Assembly: GCA_046329435.1 (NCBI GenBank)
Contig: JAXLUR010000002.1
Coordinates: 713,841-777,840, forward strand
Direction: 5' to 3'
Source: M3007 sp046329435
GTDB taxonomy: Bacteria > Bacteroidota > Bacteroidia > Chitinophagales > Saprospiraceae
DNA length: 64,000 nucleotides
Part shown: piece by piece, positions 53,387-61,542 of the stretch
Layout: each line of letters opens with the position of its first letter
How positions within the stretch are numbered: the stretch's first letter is position 1
The notes under the pieces: generated by a model
Told to the model about the DNA's origin: nothing
Databases searched by the model: none
Seen by the model: only the letters and a program-made list of their open reading frames with translations
Position numbers and translations under genes: made by a program

Positions 53387-54583
53387 ATGAAATTCCTTGA
53401 AACGGCCATGCAAGATGGTTCGCCCTTGCTCCTCTTTTCTTCCAAAACCTTTTGCGCCTCTTACGGCGAACTGCAAAAAAGCCTCCCGCGCGTCAAGCAC
53501 CATTATGCACTGAAAGCCCTGCCTTATGAGGGATGTATAAAAGCCGTCGAAGAATGCGGCGGCTACCTCGACCTGGCAAGCGCAGGTGAAATTGAATTGG
53601 TCAAAACTACCGCCCCGGCCTTGCTGCCGCGTTGCATTTACACCCACCCCGTAAAAACCTGCAAGGATATCCGCTTTGCCATCGATGCCGGCATCTCGGT
53701 CATGGTTGCCGACAACCAATATGAGTTGAAAAAACTGCTTCCGTACGCCAATCAGGTACGGGTTCTGCTCAGGGTGGCCTTCCCCAACCCCGAAGCCCGT
53801 TGCGACCTCTCTGCCAAATTCGGCGCCGCGCCACATGTGGTTAAACAACTTATCACCACTTGTATGCTGAACGGGATCAAGGTACTGGGCTGCTGTTTTC
53901 ACGTGGGAAGCCAAATGCTGCATCCCAATGCGCACCTCCACGCTATTCGCACTACCCGTGAACTGTACGATTGGTGCTCGGAGACCTATGGCCTGCAAAT
54001 GCCTGTACTGGACATCGGCGGCGGATTCCCGGCCCGGCTCGACGACTCCATCCCCGATATTCCGAGCTTCTGCAAACCGCTGCGCGACTGCCTCGACGAA
54101 CTGTTTCCGGATACCGAAATCTGGTCGGAACCTGGCCGCTGCCTGGCCGCCGACTGTATGACGGCCCTTTCCCAGATCATTGGTAAAACCCTGAAAAACA
54201 AACGCTTCTGGTATTATCTCAACGACGGCGTGTACAATACTTTTTCTGGAAAAATATACGACCACGCCCGGTATGATCACCGGCCGTTGAACCCTCCTGC
54301 AAACGAGGACCTGTTCGACAGCGTATTGGCCGGCCCGACCTGCGACAGCATAGACGTGTTGACGGAAACAGCCCTCTTGCCGGAACTCGAGATTGGCCAG
54401 TGGTTTGTCACCCGGCAAGTGGGCGCCTACGGGTGGGCGAGCCGGACGAATTTTAACCAGTTGCCGCAAACCAGGATCGTGGAGGTGGATTTCGATCTCG
54501 ATCGCTTCCCTTCCGCCAGTTTCAACGCCCACAACGACCTGCAGCAGGTTTACGACGCCGCACAGCGCAGGCGCGTCAATTAA
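53387..54583 (+). CDS. Ornithine/diaminopimelate-type PLP decarboxylase (fold type III)
   Basis: 398 residues of the alanine-racemase-like barrel decarboxylases. PLP Lys43 is in HHYALKALPYEG (38-49). GYLDLASAGEIELVK (about 58-72), CCFHVGSQM (about 169-177), VLDIGGGFPARLD (about 206-218) and WSEPGRCLAADC (about 246-257) are conserved. The second-subunit Cys motif AGPTCDSIDVL (about 315-325) matches eukaryotic-type ornithine decarboxylases, as does GAYGWASRTNFNQLP (about 347-361; their GAYT...FNG). It removes the carboxylate of a basic amino acid, or of carboxy-norspermidine-like substrates. Substrate specificity (ornithine, lysine, DAP, other) is open. The gene is part of the operon from 52666. 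Confidence 0.87.
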   Translation: MKFLETAMQDGSPLLLFSSKTFCASYGELQKSLPRVKHHYALKALPYEGCIKAVEECGGYLDLASAGEIELVKTTAPALLPRCIYTHPVKTCKDIRFAIDAGISVMVADNQYELKKLLPYANQVRVLLRVAFPNPEARCDLSAKFGAAPHVVKQLITTCMLNGIKVLGCCFHVGSQMLHPNAHLHAIRTTRELYDWCSETYGLQMPVLDIGGGFPARLDDSIPDIPSFCKPLRDCLDELFPDTEIWSEPGRCLAADCMTALSQIIGKTLKNKRFWYYLNDGVYNTFSGKIYDHARYDHRPLNPPANEDLFDSVLAGPTCDSIDVLTETALLPELEIGQWFVTRQVGAYGWASRTNFNQLPQTRIVEVDFDLDRFPSASFNAHNDLQQVYDAAQRRRVN

Positions 54584-54634
54584 AAAAAACGCCCTAAAAT
54601 GCTCATTTACAGATCCTTACTAAACAGTCTTCTC

Positions 54635-55171
54635 ATGTCTTTCTCACTCCCGCATACAATTGAAAACAAGTACGGCGAAAAGCTGACGTTCCTGCGCATG
54701 GAAGGCCAACGTGTCTTCGTAGAAGGTTTCGTTGCGCCGCAGGCCGGACCCGCCATGCATACCCACTGGCGCCAGGATGAATGCCTCACCGTCGTTTCCG
54801 GAAAAATGGCTTATCAGATTGCCGGCCAGGAGCCTGTACATGTGGAAGCCGGCGAGTCGATCCTTTTTAAGCAGGGCGTACCGCACAGGTTCTGGAATGC
54901 CGGCGACGACACCCTGCACATCGCCGGCTGGGTCGATCCTGCTGAAAATTTCATGTTTTTCCTCTCGGCTCTGTACGACGCCTTCAATGCCGGCGAAAAT
55001 CAGCGCCCCGAATTGTTCGCCGGCGCTTACCTGATTCGCCGTTACCGCGGCGAGTATGACTTGCCTGAAATGCCCGGTTTTGTAAAAAACGTCCTCATGA
55101 GGGTCGTCTATGGGATCGGCAGTTTGCTGGGCAAATACAGGAAGTTCGACAACGCGCCCCAACCGCTGTAA
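54635..55171 (+). CDS. Cupin domain protein with C-terminal hydrophobic helix
   Basis: 178 residues from the ATG at 54635 (MSFSLPHTIENKYGEKLTFL); another ATG at 54599 is possible. The cupin core is clear: MHTHWRQDECLTVVSG (motif 1, His/His/Glu, about 45-60) and GESILFKQGVPHRFWN (motif 2, Gly and His, about 72-88). After residue 110 a helical tail follows (GAYLIRRYRGEYDL, then FVKNVLMRVVYGIGSLLGKYRKF), amphipathic to hydrophobic, so it may bind a membrane. The next gene is a tandem paralog with the same layout. Metal-binding cupin, exact activity unknown. Confidence 0.88.
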   Translation: MSFSLPHTIENKYGEKLTFLRMEGQRVFVEGFVAPQAGPAMHTHWRQDECLTVVSGKMAYQIAGQEPVHVEAGESILFKQGVPHRFWNAGDDTLHIAGWVDPAENFMFFLSALYDAFNAGENQRPELFAGAYLIRRYRGEYDLPEMPGFVKNVLMRVVYGIGSLLGKYRKFDNAPQPL

Positions 55172-55175
55172 GGGT

Positions 55176-55724
55176 ATGAAAAATACCATTGAAAACAGGG
55201 CAACCGGCGAGCGGATCACTTTCATCCGGCGAGCCATCGATACCAGGGGCGCTTTTACGGAGTCGATCCTTCGCCTTCCTTCCGGCAGCCGGGGGCCTGC
55301 GCTGCACGTGCACCCCATGCAGGAGGAATACCTGGAAGCCATTGAGGGGCCGCTTGGGCTGACGGTCGGTAAACGATCCATCATCCTGCGCCCCGGCCAG
55401 TCTTTCACCGTACCCGCGGGCATTCCGCACCGGCTTTTTGCCTTGCGCGGCCAAAACGCTACCTGCCGGATCATCTGGAAACCCTCGCTGCACATCGAGT
55501 ACCTGCTGGAAGAGTTTTTTGACTCCGCCAACCGACGGAACGGCAGCGACCCCTCGATGCTCGAAGCGGCCTATGTGTTGCACCAACTCAGGGGAGAATT
55601 TTTCCTGGCAGGCGGCATACCGGCCTGGCTGCAACAACTGGCATTCGCTGCATTTGCCCTGCTCGGCAAGTCTTTTGGATTTGTAAAATCTTCAAAATGT
55701 ATTGAAAATCAATTTATTAAATAA
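55176..55724 (+). CDS. Cupin domain protein, tandem paralog of the preceding gene
   Basis: 182 residues from the ATG at 55176, four bases after the previous stop; this start was chosen over a longer frame that overlaps that gene. The cupin core is LHVHPMQEEYLEAIEG (about 44-59) and GQSFTVPAGIPHRLFA (about 74-89), with His and Glu ligands kept. The tail (MLEAAYVLHQLRGEFFLAGGIP, then LQQLAFAAFALLGKSFGF, given in parts) aligns in position and pattern with that of the preceding gene. The two are likely a heteromer or diverged duplicates in one pathway. The gene ends with an AT-rich tail before the next start. Confidence 0.86.
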   Translation: MKNTIENRATGERITFIRRAIDTRGAFTESILRLPSGSRGPALHVHPMQEEYLEAIEGPLGLTVGKRSIILRPGQSFTVPAGIPHRLFALRGQNATCRIIWKPSLHIEYLLEEFFDSANRRNGSDPSMLEAAYVLHQLRGEFFLAGGIPAWLQQLAFAAFALLGKSFGFVKSSKCIENQFIK

Positions 55725-55743
55725 AATCTAAATTTTCCAAACT

Positions 55744-56238
55744 ATGTCTAACTATTTGAAAACCTTCTCGTTTCTGCTTGCCCTCGCATCAAGCCTGCAA
55801 CTCCATGCCCAAATCAGCGCCGCCGATCAGAAAGGCGTGGAAGAATGCTACAACGCCTGCATGGCCGCCTTCGAAAAATCGGACGCCAACGCGCTTTGCC
55901 AATGGTTCGCCGACAATGCCGAACACGTAAGCCCTCTGGGCGAAATCGTTCGCGGCCGCGACAACCTGCTGCCCTATTACACCCGTTTGTTCGAATGGTT
56001 CAAGTCTATGCCGCAATCCGACAGCCACGAATTCAAGGTCATCAACTGGCAGGCCCGCTACCTGGCAACCGACCTGGTGCAGGTGACTTACATGGAAGAA
56101 AGCATCACCCGTACAGGAGACAAGACGCAATCCGAAAAACTCAGCTACGGCATTGTCTTGCACAAAACAAAAGGCAAATGGCTAATCGAATTGTTGACCA
56201 TGACGCCCGTGCAACCCATGCCGGGGAGCGGCAATTAA
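55744..56238 (+). CDS. Secreted SnoaL/NTF2-like protein
   Basis: 164 residues with a signal peptide (MSNYLKTFSFLLALASSLQLHAQ). The remainder is the alpha+beta barrel of the SnoaL/NTF2-like fold: a helix AADQKGVEECYNACMAAFEKSD (in parts), WFADNAEHVSPLGEIVRGRD (about 55-74), FKVINWQARYLATDLVQVTYM and the last strands SYGIVLHKTKGKWLIELL. No catalytic residue can be assigned. The next gene shares the MSNYLK start, length and PMPGxGN end and is a clear tandem paralog. Confidence 0.85.
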   Translation: MSNYLKTFSFLLALASSLQLHAQISAADQKGVEECYNACMAAFEKSDANALCQWFADNAEHVSPLGEIVRGRDNLLPYYTRLFEWFKSMPQSDSHEFKVINWQARYLATDLVQVTYMEESITRTGDKTQSEKLSYGIVLHKTKGKWLIELLTMTPVQPMPGSGN

Positions 56239-56281
56239 ATTCTGTAAAAAACTGATTGCTAACTTTATAATGATTAAAACC

Positions 56282-56752
56282 ATGTCTAACTATTTGAAAA
56301 TTTCCGCTCTTTTCCTCCTTACTTTTTGCGTGTCCGGCCTTCGCGCCCAAACCGCTGCCGACCAGGCTTCCGTATTGAAAATGTGGGACGAGGTCTGGCA
56401 CGCTTATGAAGCCGACGAATCGAAAGTCTGGGATTATTATGCCGACAACGCTTGCGAGGTCTATCCCGACGGCAGCCATCTCTGCGGCAAGGATGCCCTG
56501 AAAGCTGCTTATGAAGCATTCAAACCCATGCTCGACGGCAAACCCAGCTGGACATACATGACGCCTTCGGTCATCTTTATCAGCCCGGACGTCGCCATGC
56601 TGATTGGCGATATCTCAACCGATATGAAACTGAAAGGCGGTCAGCAGATCGGCGGTAAAATGAAATTCACGGCAATCGTCAAAAAGACCAACGGCCGCTG
56701 GCTGATTGCCTACGATAGCCAGACGCCCATTATCCCCATGCCCGGCAACTGA
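56282..56752 (+). CDS. Secreted SnoaL/NTF2-like protein, tandem paralog
   Basis: 156 residues from the ATG at 56282 (MSNYLKISALFLLTFCVSGLRAQ, signal peptide); an ATG at 56270 is also in frame. The fold pattern is as in the preceding gene: ADQASVLKMWDEVWHAYEADE helix, YYADNACEVYPDGSHLCGKDAL, VAMLIGDISTDMKL, FTAIVKKTNGRWLIAYDSQTP, ending PMPGN. Cys pairs in ACEVYPDGSHLC could form a disulfide in the periplasm. Function unknown. It is the last gene of the operon; a hairpin follows 20 bases later. Confidence 0.84.
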   Translation: MSNYLKISALFLLTFCVSGLRAQTAADQASVLKMWDEVWHAYEADESKVWDYYADNACEVYPDGSHLCGKDALKAAYEAFKPMLDGKPSWTYMTPSVIFISPDVAMLIGDISTDMKLKGGQQIGGKMKFTAIVKKTNGRWLIAYDSQTPIIPMPGN

Positions 56753-56772
56753 CGTCTCCCCATTGCAACTCC

Positions 56773-56797
56773 GGCGGCAGCCCTTGTGGCTGCCGCC
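56773..56797 (+). terminator. Hairpin after the SnoaL-like operon
   Basis: Perfect 10-bp GC-rich stem GGCGGCAGCC / GGCTGCCGCC with a CTTGT loop, 20 bases past the stop at 56752. No T-run follows (AATTCC), so it may be a rho-dependent end or a 3' stabiliser. Confidence 0.5.
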
Positions 56798-56827
56798 AAT
56801 TCCAGCCAAAATCCAAACGCCAAAATC

Positions 56828-57031
56828 ATGGAAAACAATTTGCAAAACGCATCGGCCCAAACCGGCAACGCGCTATTTCAAAAAACTGAAAACCAGAATA
56901 TTACAACCCTGAGAGACCCAAACGAACCGCCAACGCGGCCGACTGCCGCGAACGCTTCCTCCGACACGTTTGCCGTTGCGGGGCTGGGCGCCTGGCCAGA
57001 CCTCTGGTACTTCCCTGCCTATGCCAACTGA
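56828..57031 (+). CDS. Possible small ORF, 67 aa, of doubtful status
   Basis: ATG at 56828 opens MENNLQNASAQTGNALFQ and ends PDLWYFPAYAN. The N-terminal half is Asn/Gln/Thr-rich and low in structure-forming residues; there is no upstream ribosome site. It lies in a 466-base gap between the SnoaL-like operon and the next secreted protein, with no neighbour to support it. It may be a remnant or chance frame. Confidence 0.25.
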   Translation: MENNLQNASAQTGNALFQKTENQNITTLRDPNEPPTRPTAANASSDTFAVAGLGAWPDLWYFPAYAN

Positions 57032-57218
57032 ATGCCGGAAACCTGTATTCGAAACAACAGGCCTGTCCCGCATCACTGTGGCAAGCGGCAGGCGGGCGCG
57101 ATCTGAACGGATATGCCAGGCGCACCCGCCTTTGTAACAGACCCTAAAAATCCGGAGGGCAGACACAATTCGTATGTCGTACCTGAACCAGCATTTCTTC
57201 ACTACAACCATCTATCAC

Positions 57219-58502
57219 ATGAGAACTTTGTTTTTCACGCTTTTCCTGCTGTTTTCTTTTGGCGCATTTGCCCAAACCTACACGGTCGTGGCCGACAGCC
57301 TGCGCTTGCCCAACGGCATCGAATTCGATGCCCAGGGCCGCTTGTGGGTCACCGAGTCCGGCTACGGCTTCAACGACGGGGCCGTGTCCATTGTGCAGCC
57401 CGACGGCGCCTTGCTGCCGGTGGTGACCGAGTTGCCCGCTTTTTACGACACGACCAGTCAGGAGAATGTGGGGCCCTGGCATACGGTGGTCCTGAACGGC
57501 AACGAACTTGGCGTACTGTCGCCTATCAACGGCGGAATTTTGATCTTTAACCTCGCGGGGTTCACCCCTGGGGTTTCACAGCCGCTGACGGCTGCCAGCG
57601 CGACGACGGTGCCCATTGCCGACTTCGTTTTTCAAAACCAGCCGCCGGGTATGGGCGACTCCAATCCCTACACGGCTGTACGCGACGCCAATGGCAACTG
57701 GTACGTGGCCGACGCCGGGTTTAACGGTATCGTGCGGGTGGCAGCAAGCGACGGTCAACGCTCGGTATTTTGTAAATTCGATCCGATCGCCAACCCGACA
57801 CCTGTGGGGCCGCCTTTTATCGACGCGGTGCCGACCCGCATTATCGCCAAACCCGGCGGCGGTTTTTACGTCTGCAACCTGACGGGCTTCCCGTTTCTGG
57901 AAGGTTCCGCTTCCATTTTTGAAGTGAGCGACAATGGCACGGTGTCAACTTTGCACACAGGCCTGAACATGCTCACCGACCTGGCGCTGGATGCCTCCAC
58001 GGGAGATCTGTTTGCCCTTCAGTTCGGCGCCTTCGATTTTTCGATTTTCAACATCGCTCCGAACTCGGGTAAAGTATGGCGCATTCACCCCGACGGCACG
58101 AAAGAAGCCGTGATTGAAAACATCAGCTATGCTCCTGGCATGGCTCTCGACGGGCAAGGCAATGTTTACGTCAGCGAACTGGCCAGCGGCCGAATCCTGC
58201 GTTTTGACGGAGCGGCCAGCGGCATTGCTGAAAAAAGCACGGAAGTGACCAGTCTTCGGCTCTCGCCCAATCCGGCTATCGAGGTGGTCAATATCGACTT
58301 CACCTTGCCGGATGCGTCGCCCGTAAGGATCAGCGTACTCGACGCCGCGGGCAAGACCGTTTATTCCCGGTCGCTCGGCCTGATGGAGACGGGGGCGCAC
58401 CAATTCACTTTGCCGTTGTCCGAATACTCCAAAGGGTGTTACTGGGTTGATATTCAGACAGCAAACGGCGTGAAAACCAGTCAGTTGGTTGTTGTTAAAT
58501 AA
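57219..58502 (+). CDS. Secreted ScyD/ScyE-type beta-propeller protein with T9SS sorting domain
   Basis: 427 residues from the ATG at 57219, which starts a signal peptide (MRTLFFTLFLLFSFGAFAQ); an upstream ATG at 57174 is less likely. The propeller repeats include LRLPNGIEFDAQGRLWVTESG (read in parts), TAVRDANGNWYVADAGFNGIVRVA, GGGFYVCNLTGFPFL, DLALDASTGDLFALQFG and GMALDGQGNVYVSELASGRILRF, resembling SMP-30/ScyD-ScyE proteins. The final 75 residues (RLSPNPAIEVVNIDF to the end) form a T9SS domain. It may bind or hydrolyse a small molecule outside the cell. Metal ligands cannot be placed by eye. Confidence 0.87.
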   Translation: MRTLFFTLFLLFSFGAFAQTYTVVADSLRLPNGIEFDAQGRLWVTESGYGFNDGAVSIVQPDGALLPVVTELPAFYDTTSQENVGPWHTVVLNGNELGVLSPINGGILIFNLAGFTPGVSQPLTAASATTVPIADFVFQNQPPGMGDSNPYTAVRDANGNWYVADAGFNGIVRVAASDGQRSVFCKFDPIANPTPVGPPFIDAVPTRIIAKPGGGFYVCNLTGFPFLEGSASIFEVSDNGTVSTLHTGLNMLTDLALDASTGDLFALQFGAFDFSIFNIAPNSGKVWRIHPDGTKEAVIENISYAPGMALDGQGNVYVSELASGRILRFDGAASGIAEKSTEVTSLRLSPNPAIEVVNIDFTLPDASPVRISVLDAAGKTVYSRSLGLMETGAHQFTLPLSEYSKGCYWVDIQTANGVKTSQLVVVK

Positions 58503-58528
58503 ATTGCGCAACCACATCATTACACTTG

Positions 58529-58567
58529 CAGGCGCCGTATGTATTGTACATTCGGCGCCTGTTTTTT
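58529..58567 (+). terminator. Terminator of the ScyD-like gene
   Basis: CAGGCGCCG (58529-58537) pairs with CGGCGCCTG (58553-58561), 15-base loop, followed by TTTTTT, 26 bases past the stop. Confidence 0.88.
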
Positions 58568-58622
58568 CATACAAAAGAAAAAACTGCCTATTTTTAGAGT
58601 GGTAAATGAAAACACCGCGGTG

Positions 58623-61493
58623 ATGAGAATATTCCTTCTTTTAATTGTCTGCCAGATGCCCTGTTTTCTCGTCCGTGCGCAGGAAGTCGCTTACGTCGAT
58701 AGTTTGCGCAGGGTCTATCAGGCTGAGCCGGATTCGAAGAAAAAAATCGATGTTTTTTACCGCATCGCTATCGAAAACGCATATGGCAACCCTGAACTGG
58801 GCTATCGTTACGCCGATTCGCTGGAAACGATGGCCACACAGGCCGACTACCTGAAAGGACATGCCATGGCGCTTCACATTCGCGCCAATGCCTGTCTCGA
58901 TGCCTCCAAACCGGAAGACGCCCTCGAATTGTACCGCAAGGAATTGCAGATATTCATCCGTTTGCAGGACCGCAGGGAACAATCATCGGCCATTTCCAAC
59001 ATGGGCAACGCCTGGTCCGATATGGGCAGGAGCGATTCGGCCATCGTGTATTATCAGGAGTCGATCCGCATGGATGAACAGATGGGAGGCGATCCGTTTC
59101 CGATGACGATCAATCACAACAATATCGGGCAGATTTACAGCGACAACAATGTGTTTGACAAGGCCATACAGCATTTTCAGCTGGCTCTTCAAATTCGGCA
59201 AAAACTTGGCCTGGAGAAAAAACTCATCCCCTGCTACGTCAACCTGGCCTCAGTGTACGGACGCATGAAAGACTTGCCCCGTTCTGAAGAATACACCCGA
59301 CTGGGCCTCGATCTGGCGCTCAAATACAACAGTTTCAACCAGGCAGGCATGCTGTGCAACAACCTGGGGAATTCCTACATGGACTTCAATCGCTACCCAG
59401 AGGCCATCAGCTGGCTGGAAAAAGCCAAAACCTATTTTGAAAAAGCCGGCAACCGCTCGCATTTGACCTATCCTATCGTCAACCTGAGTTCGGCATATGC
59501 CAAAACAGGCGACCCGACCCGCGCGCTCGATCTTGCCAAAGAAGGCTATGCCATCGTGGAAGACATGCAGCTCGACGGTGTACGCGAACTCTACTACCGG
59601 GCTTTTGCGGAGGCATATGAAAAACTGAACCAGCCCGGGCTGGCCTATACCTGGTATAAAAAGTACGTGACCGTCGCCGATTCGGTGTTCAAACAAGACA
59701 ACACGAGGAAAGTAGCGGAAGTAGAAGCGCAGTATCAGACGGAAAAACAAAAAGCCCAGATCGCACAGAACCAGGTGCAAATCCAGAACCAGCGCCTCCT
59801 GTTGTTCGGCGCTCTGGCTGCCATCCTGACCCTGATCGTCTTTTTCCAATTCGTACGCAACAGGCAGAAAATCAGACAGAAAGAGCTGGATATCAATTTG
59901 CAGCTGGAACAGGCCGAAGCCAGCCGCCTGCGCGAACTCGATCAGGTTAAATCCTCGTTTTTTGCCAACATCAGCCACGAATTCCGCACGCCGCTCACCC
60001 TCATTCTCGGCCCTGTGCAGAAATGGCTGCGCGACGCAGCCGGTCAGCCCGAAGTTACCATACCAGGGAAAGAATTGAACGGCATTCGCCGCAATGCCGC
60101 GCGGTTGCTCGACCTGGTCAACCAGTTGCTCGATTTGTCCAAGATCGAAAGCGGCCGGATGCGGCTTTCAGTCAGTCGCGACGACCTCGCGCAAACCTTG
60201 CGGGTACTAGGCAATGCTTTTGACAGTATGGCCGAGCAGAATAACATTCGTTACCGCATCGAATTGCCTGCCGAGTCGGCGCTCGCCTGGTTTGACCGCG
60301 ACAAACTGGAAAAAATCGCCTCCAACCTGCTGTCCAACGCCTTCAAACACACACCCGCCAGCGGAGAAGTGATCTTCAGGGCAAACATTCGCGACGACCG
60401 GCTGACTTTGTCTGTCAGCGACAATGGCAAAGGCATCGCGCCTGAAGACCTGGACAAGATTTTCGAGCGCTTCTATCAGGTGGAAAGCGCCGGCGACAAA
60501 GGCACCGGCATAGGCCTGGCCCTCGTCAAGGAACTGGTTGCGCTGCACAAGGGCAATATTTCGGTAGAAAGCCAGCCCGGAAAAGGCTCGGTATTTCAGG
60601 TCGAACTGCCGGTCGGCTGGGGTATGTTCGATCCGGAAGACATTGTCGAGGCCGCTCCTGCAGCCGCTTTTGTCGCCGAAAAGCCGGCTGCTGCCGAAAG
60701 CTCGCCGCCTGTTCAGCAAACACAGGACGCATCTGGCGACAATTTGCCGCTTTGCCTGATCGTGGAAGACAACACGGAACTGCAAACGTTCATCAGCGAA
60801 CAATTGCAATCCGACTTCCGGGTCCTTATTGCCGCCAATGGCCGCCTCGGGCTCGAAGCGGCGCTGGAGCACATCCCCGACCTCGTCATTTCGGATGTCA
60901 TGATGCCCGAAATGGATGGCAACCAATTTTGCGCAGCCCTCAAAACTGACGAGCGCACCAGCCACATACCCGTCATCCTGCTTACCGCAAAAGCGGGACT
61001 GGACAGCCGGATCGAGGGCCTTGAAACCGGCGCCGACGACTACCTGACCAAACCGTTCGATACCCGCGAATTACTCGTAAGGGCGCACAATCTGGTGGCG
61101 CAACGCGAACGGTTGCGCAAGCAGTTCAGTCGAACTATGGTGCTGAAACCCAAAGAAATAGCGCTGACCTCGGCCGATGAACGTTTCCTGCAGCGCGTAC
61201 AGGACTGCCTGAATGCCCACCTGGGCGACGAGCAGTTCAACGTGGAAGAACTCGCCGCCCAGACCGGCATGAGCCGTAGCCAGCTGCACCGCAAACTGAC
61301 CGCGCTGATCGATCAGCCGCCGGTAGAATTCATCCGCAATTTCAGGCTGCAGCGCGCCAGGGAAATGCTGGAAGCCGGTACGGGCAACGTATCGGAAATC
61401 TGCTACGACGTGGGTTTCAACAGTCCGGCATACTTTTCCAAGGCATTCAAGGATGCTTTTGGTATTTCGCCAAGCGAAGTGCGGAAACCCTGA
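58623..61493 (+). CDS. Hybrid histidine kinase: TPR sensor, kinase, receiver, AraC output
   Basis: 956 residues from the ATG at 58623 (MRIFLLLIVCQMPCFLVRAQ, signal peptide). Residues about 25-375 are tetratricopeptide repeats; the membrane helix is LLLFGALAAILTLIVFFQFV (about 396-415). HisKA ISHEFRTPL has its His near 452; N-box NLLSNAFKHTP, G1 DNGKGIAPE, G2 GTGIGLAL. The receiver Asp is near 757 (ISDVMMPEMDG). The AraC domain closes the chain (GMSRSQLHRKLTAL, CYDVGFNSPAYFSKAF). Layout and order are the same as in the kinase at 28577, and the two are probably paralogs. A perfect 15-bp inverted repeat follows immediately. Confidence 0.95.
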   Translation: MRIFLLLIVCQMPCFLVRAQEVAYVDSLRRVYQAEPDSKKKIDVFYRIAIENAYGNPELGYRYADSLETMATQADYLKGHAMALHIRANACLDASKPEDALELYRKELQIFIRLQDRREQSSAISNMGNAWSDMGRSDSAIVYYQESIRMDEQMGGDPFPMTINHNNIGQIYSDNNVFDKAIQHFQLALQIRQKLGLEKKLIPCYVNLASVYGRMKDLPRSEEYTRLGLDLALKYNSFNQAGMLCNNLGNSYMDFNRYPEAISWLEKAKTYFEKAGNRSHLTYPIVNLSSAYAKTGDPTRALDLAKEGYAIVEDMQLDGVRELYYRAFAEAYEKLNQPGLAYTWYKKYVTVADSVFKQDNTRKVAEVEAQYQTEKQKAQIAQNQVQIQNQRLLLFGALAAILTLIVFFQFVRNRQKIRQKELDINLQLEQAEASRLRELDQVKSSFFANISHEFRTPLTLILGPVQKWLRDAAGQPEVTIPGKELNGIRRNAARLLDLVNQLLDLSKIESGRMRLSVSRDDLAQTLRVLGNAFDSMAEQNNIRYRIELPAESALAWFDRDKLEKIASNLLSNAFKHTPASGEVIFRANIRDDRLTLSVSDNGKGIAPEDLDKIFERFYQVESAGDKGTGIGLALVKELVALHKGNISVESQPGKGSVFQVELPVGWGMFDPEDIVEAAPAAAFVAEKPAAAESSPPVQQTQDASGDNLPLCLIVEDNTELQTFISEQLQSDFRVLIAANGRLGLEAALEHIPDLVISDVMMPEMDGNQFCAALKTDERTSHIPVILLTAKAGLDSRIEGLETGADDYLTKPFDTRELLVRAHNLVAQRERLRKQFSRTMVLKPKEIALTSADERFLQRVQDCLNAHLGDEQFNVEELAAQTGMSRSQLHRKLTALIDQPPVEFIRNFRLQRAREMLEAGTGNVSEICYDVGFNSPAYFSKAFKDAFGISPSEVRKP

Positions 61494-61494
61494 A

Positions 61495-61530
61495 AGCATG
61501 TTGATCTTTTACAGCAAAGATCAACATGCT
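61495..61530. repeat. Perfect 15-bp inverted repeat, probable bidirectional terminator
   Basis: AGCATGTTGATCTTT (61495-61509) is fully complementary to AAAGATCAACATGCT (61516-61530), loop TACAGC. It lies in the 50-base gap between the convergent hybrid kinase and lipoprotein genes, two bases after the kinase stop. A T-run is lacking on both sides. Confidence 0.8.
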
Positions 61531-61542
61531 CTCTAAAACTGG

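Noticed and set aside
55110..55175. Longer N-terminus for the second cupin
   Set aside because: It would overlap the first cupin out of frame; the ATG at 55176 follows the previous stop by four bases and gives a normal cupin start.
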